NCBI RefSeq assembly: GCF_001953865.1
Contig: NZ_MQUQ01000005.1
Coordinates: forward strand, 11,401-75,400
DNA: 64,000 nt
Source of the DNA: Amycolatopsis coloradensis
GTDB lineage: Bacteria > Actinomycetota > Actinomycetes > Mycobacteriales > Pseudonocardiaceae
Reading direction: 5' to 3'
Both the position numbers and the translations under genes were made by a program. This document shows positions 63,988-64,000 of the stretch, one piece after another. Within the stretch, counting starts at the first letter, position 1. Each line of letters starts with the position of its first letter. The notes beneath the pieces are model-generated. The model saw only the letters and a list, made by a program, of their open reading frames with translations, had not been told where the DNA came from and made no database searches.

Positions 63988-64000
63988 CATCGCGTCACGC

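Overview
The window is GC-rich actinomycete DNA. Geosmin synthase, AfsR/SARP regulators, a GH64 glucanase, ECF42 and ShbA-like sigma factors, and Shine-Dalgarno-led GTG/TTG starts point to a filamentous member of the Pseudonocardiaceae. An extragenic palindrome (GCGAAAGCCACTTTCG type, 60.9 kb) suggests Amycolatopsis or a close relative; the genus is an inference.

The window has two halves. Roughly 1-52 kb is a mosaic accessory region: low coding density, many broken genes, duplicated blocks, remnants of serine and tyrosine recombinases, IS21 and ISL3 transposases, truncated UvrD-type helicase starts and tRNA 3'-end fragments. From about 52.3 kb to the end the DNA is compact, intact, core-like sequence.

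Accessory region, left to right. 1-8.4 kb: two diverged copies of a module made of a one-TM small protein plus a ribbon-helix-helix protein on the minus strand, a 0.87 kb non-coding spacer, and a two-TM protein on the plus strand; a Schlafen/AlbA_2 ATPase regulator lies between the copies. 8.4-14.5 kb: two broken pentapeptide-repeat membrane protein genes, a small membrane protein, an RRQL-like two-gene unit and a membrane-anchored DNA-binding-like protein. 14.4-28.6 kb: DUF7019-like protein, endonuclease VII-like protein, an unrecognised two-gene operon facing a DUF4145-like gene, a DUF3800-like gene, a Tn554-type integrase with a broken DUF6262 partner, an alpha/beta hydrolase/HTH pair, a truncated NYN-OST-HTH gene and an HTH protein with tandem operators. 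29.8-33.5 kb: a seven-gene operon with a YbaB-like protein, WXG100 protein, WXG/channel-like protein, stand-alone toxin and probable immunity proteins. 34-39.5 kb: a broken caspase gene and a 1350-residue membrane-anchored STAND ATPase with about 14-15 WD40 repeats. 40-49.4 kb: four SARP loci on one strand (two intact, two decayed); both decayed ones lie divergently beside a secreted four-cysteine protein of one family.

Core-like region: secreted trypsin-like protease, ArsR-SRPBCC fusion regulator with two visible operators, DUF3800-like protein, geosmin synthase, GH64 beta-1,3-glucanase, ShbA-like sigma factor, LysR regulator, Rsm22-family methyltransferase, and a YCII/DGPF protein paired with its ECF42 sigma factor.

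The best candidates for undescribed biology are the twin RHH/membrane-protein modules with their conserved spacer, the split type VII toxin operon, and the SARP-linked secreted four-Cys proteins.
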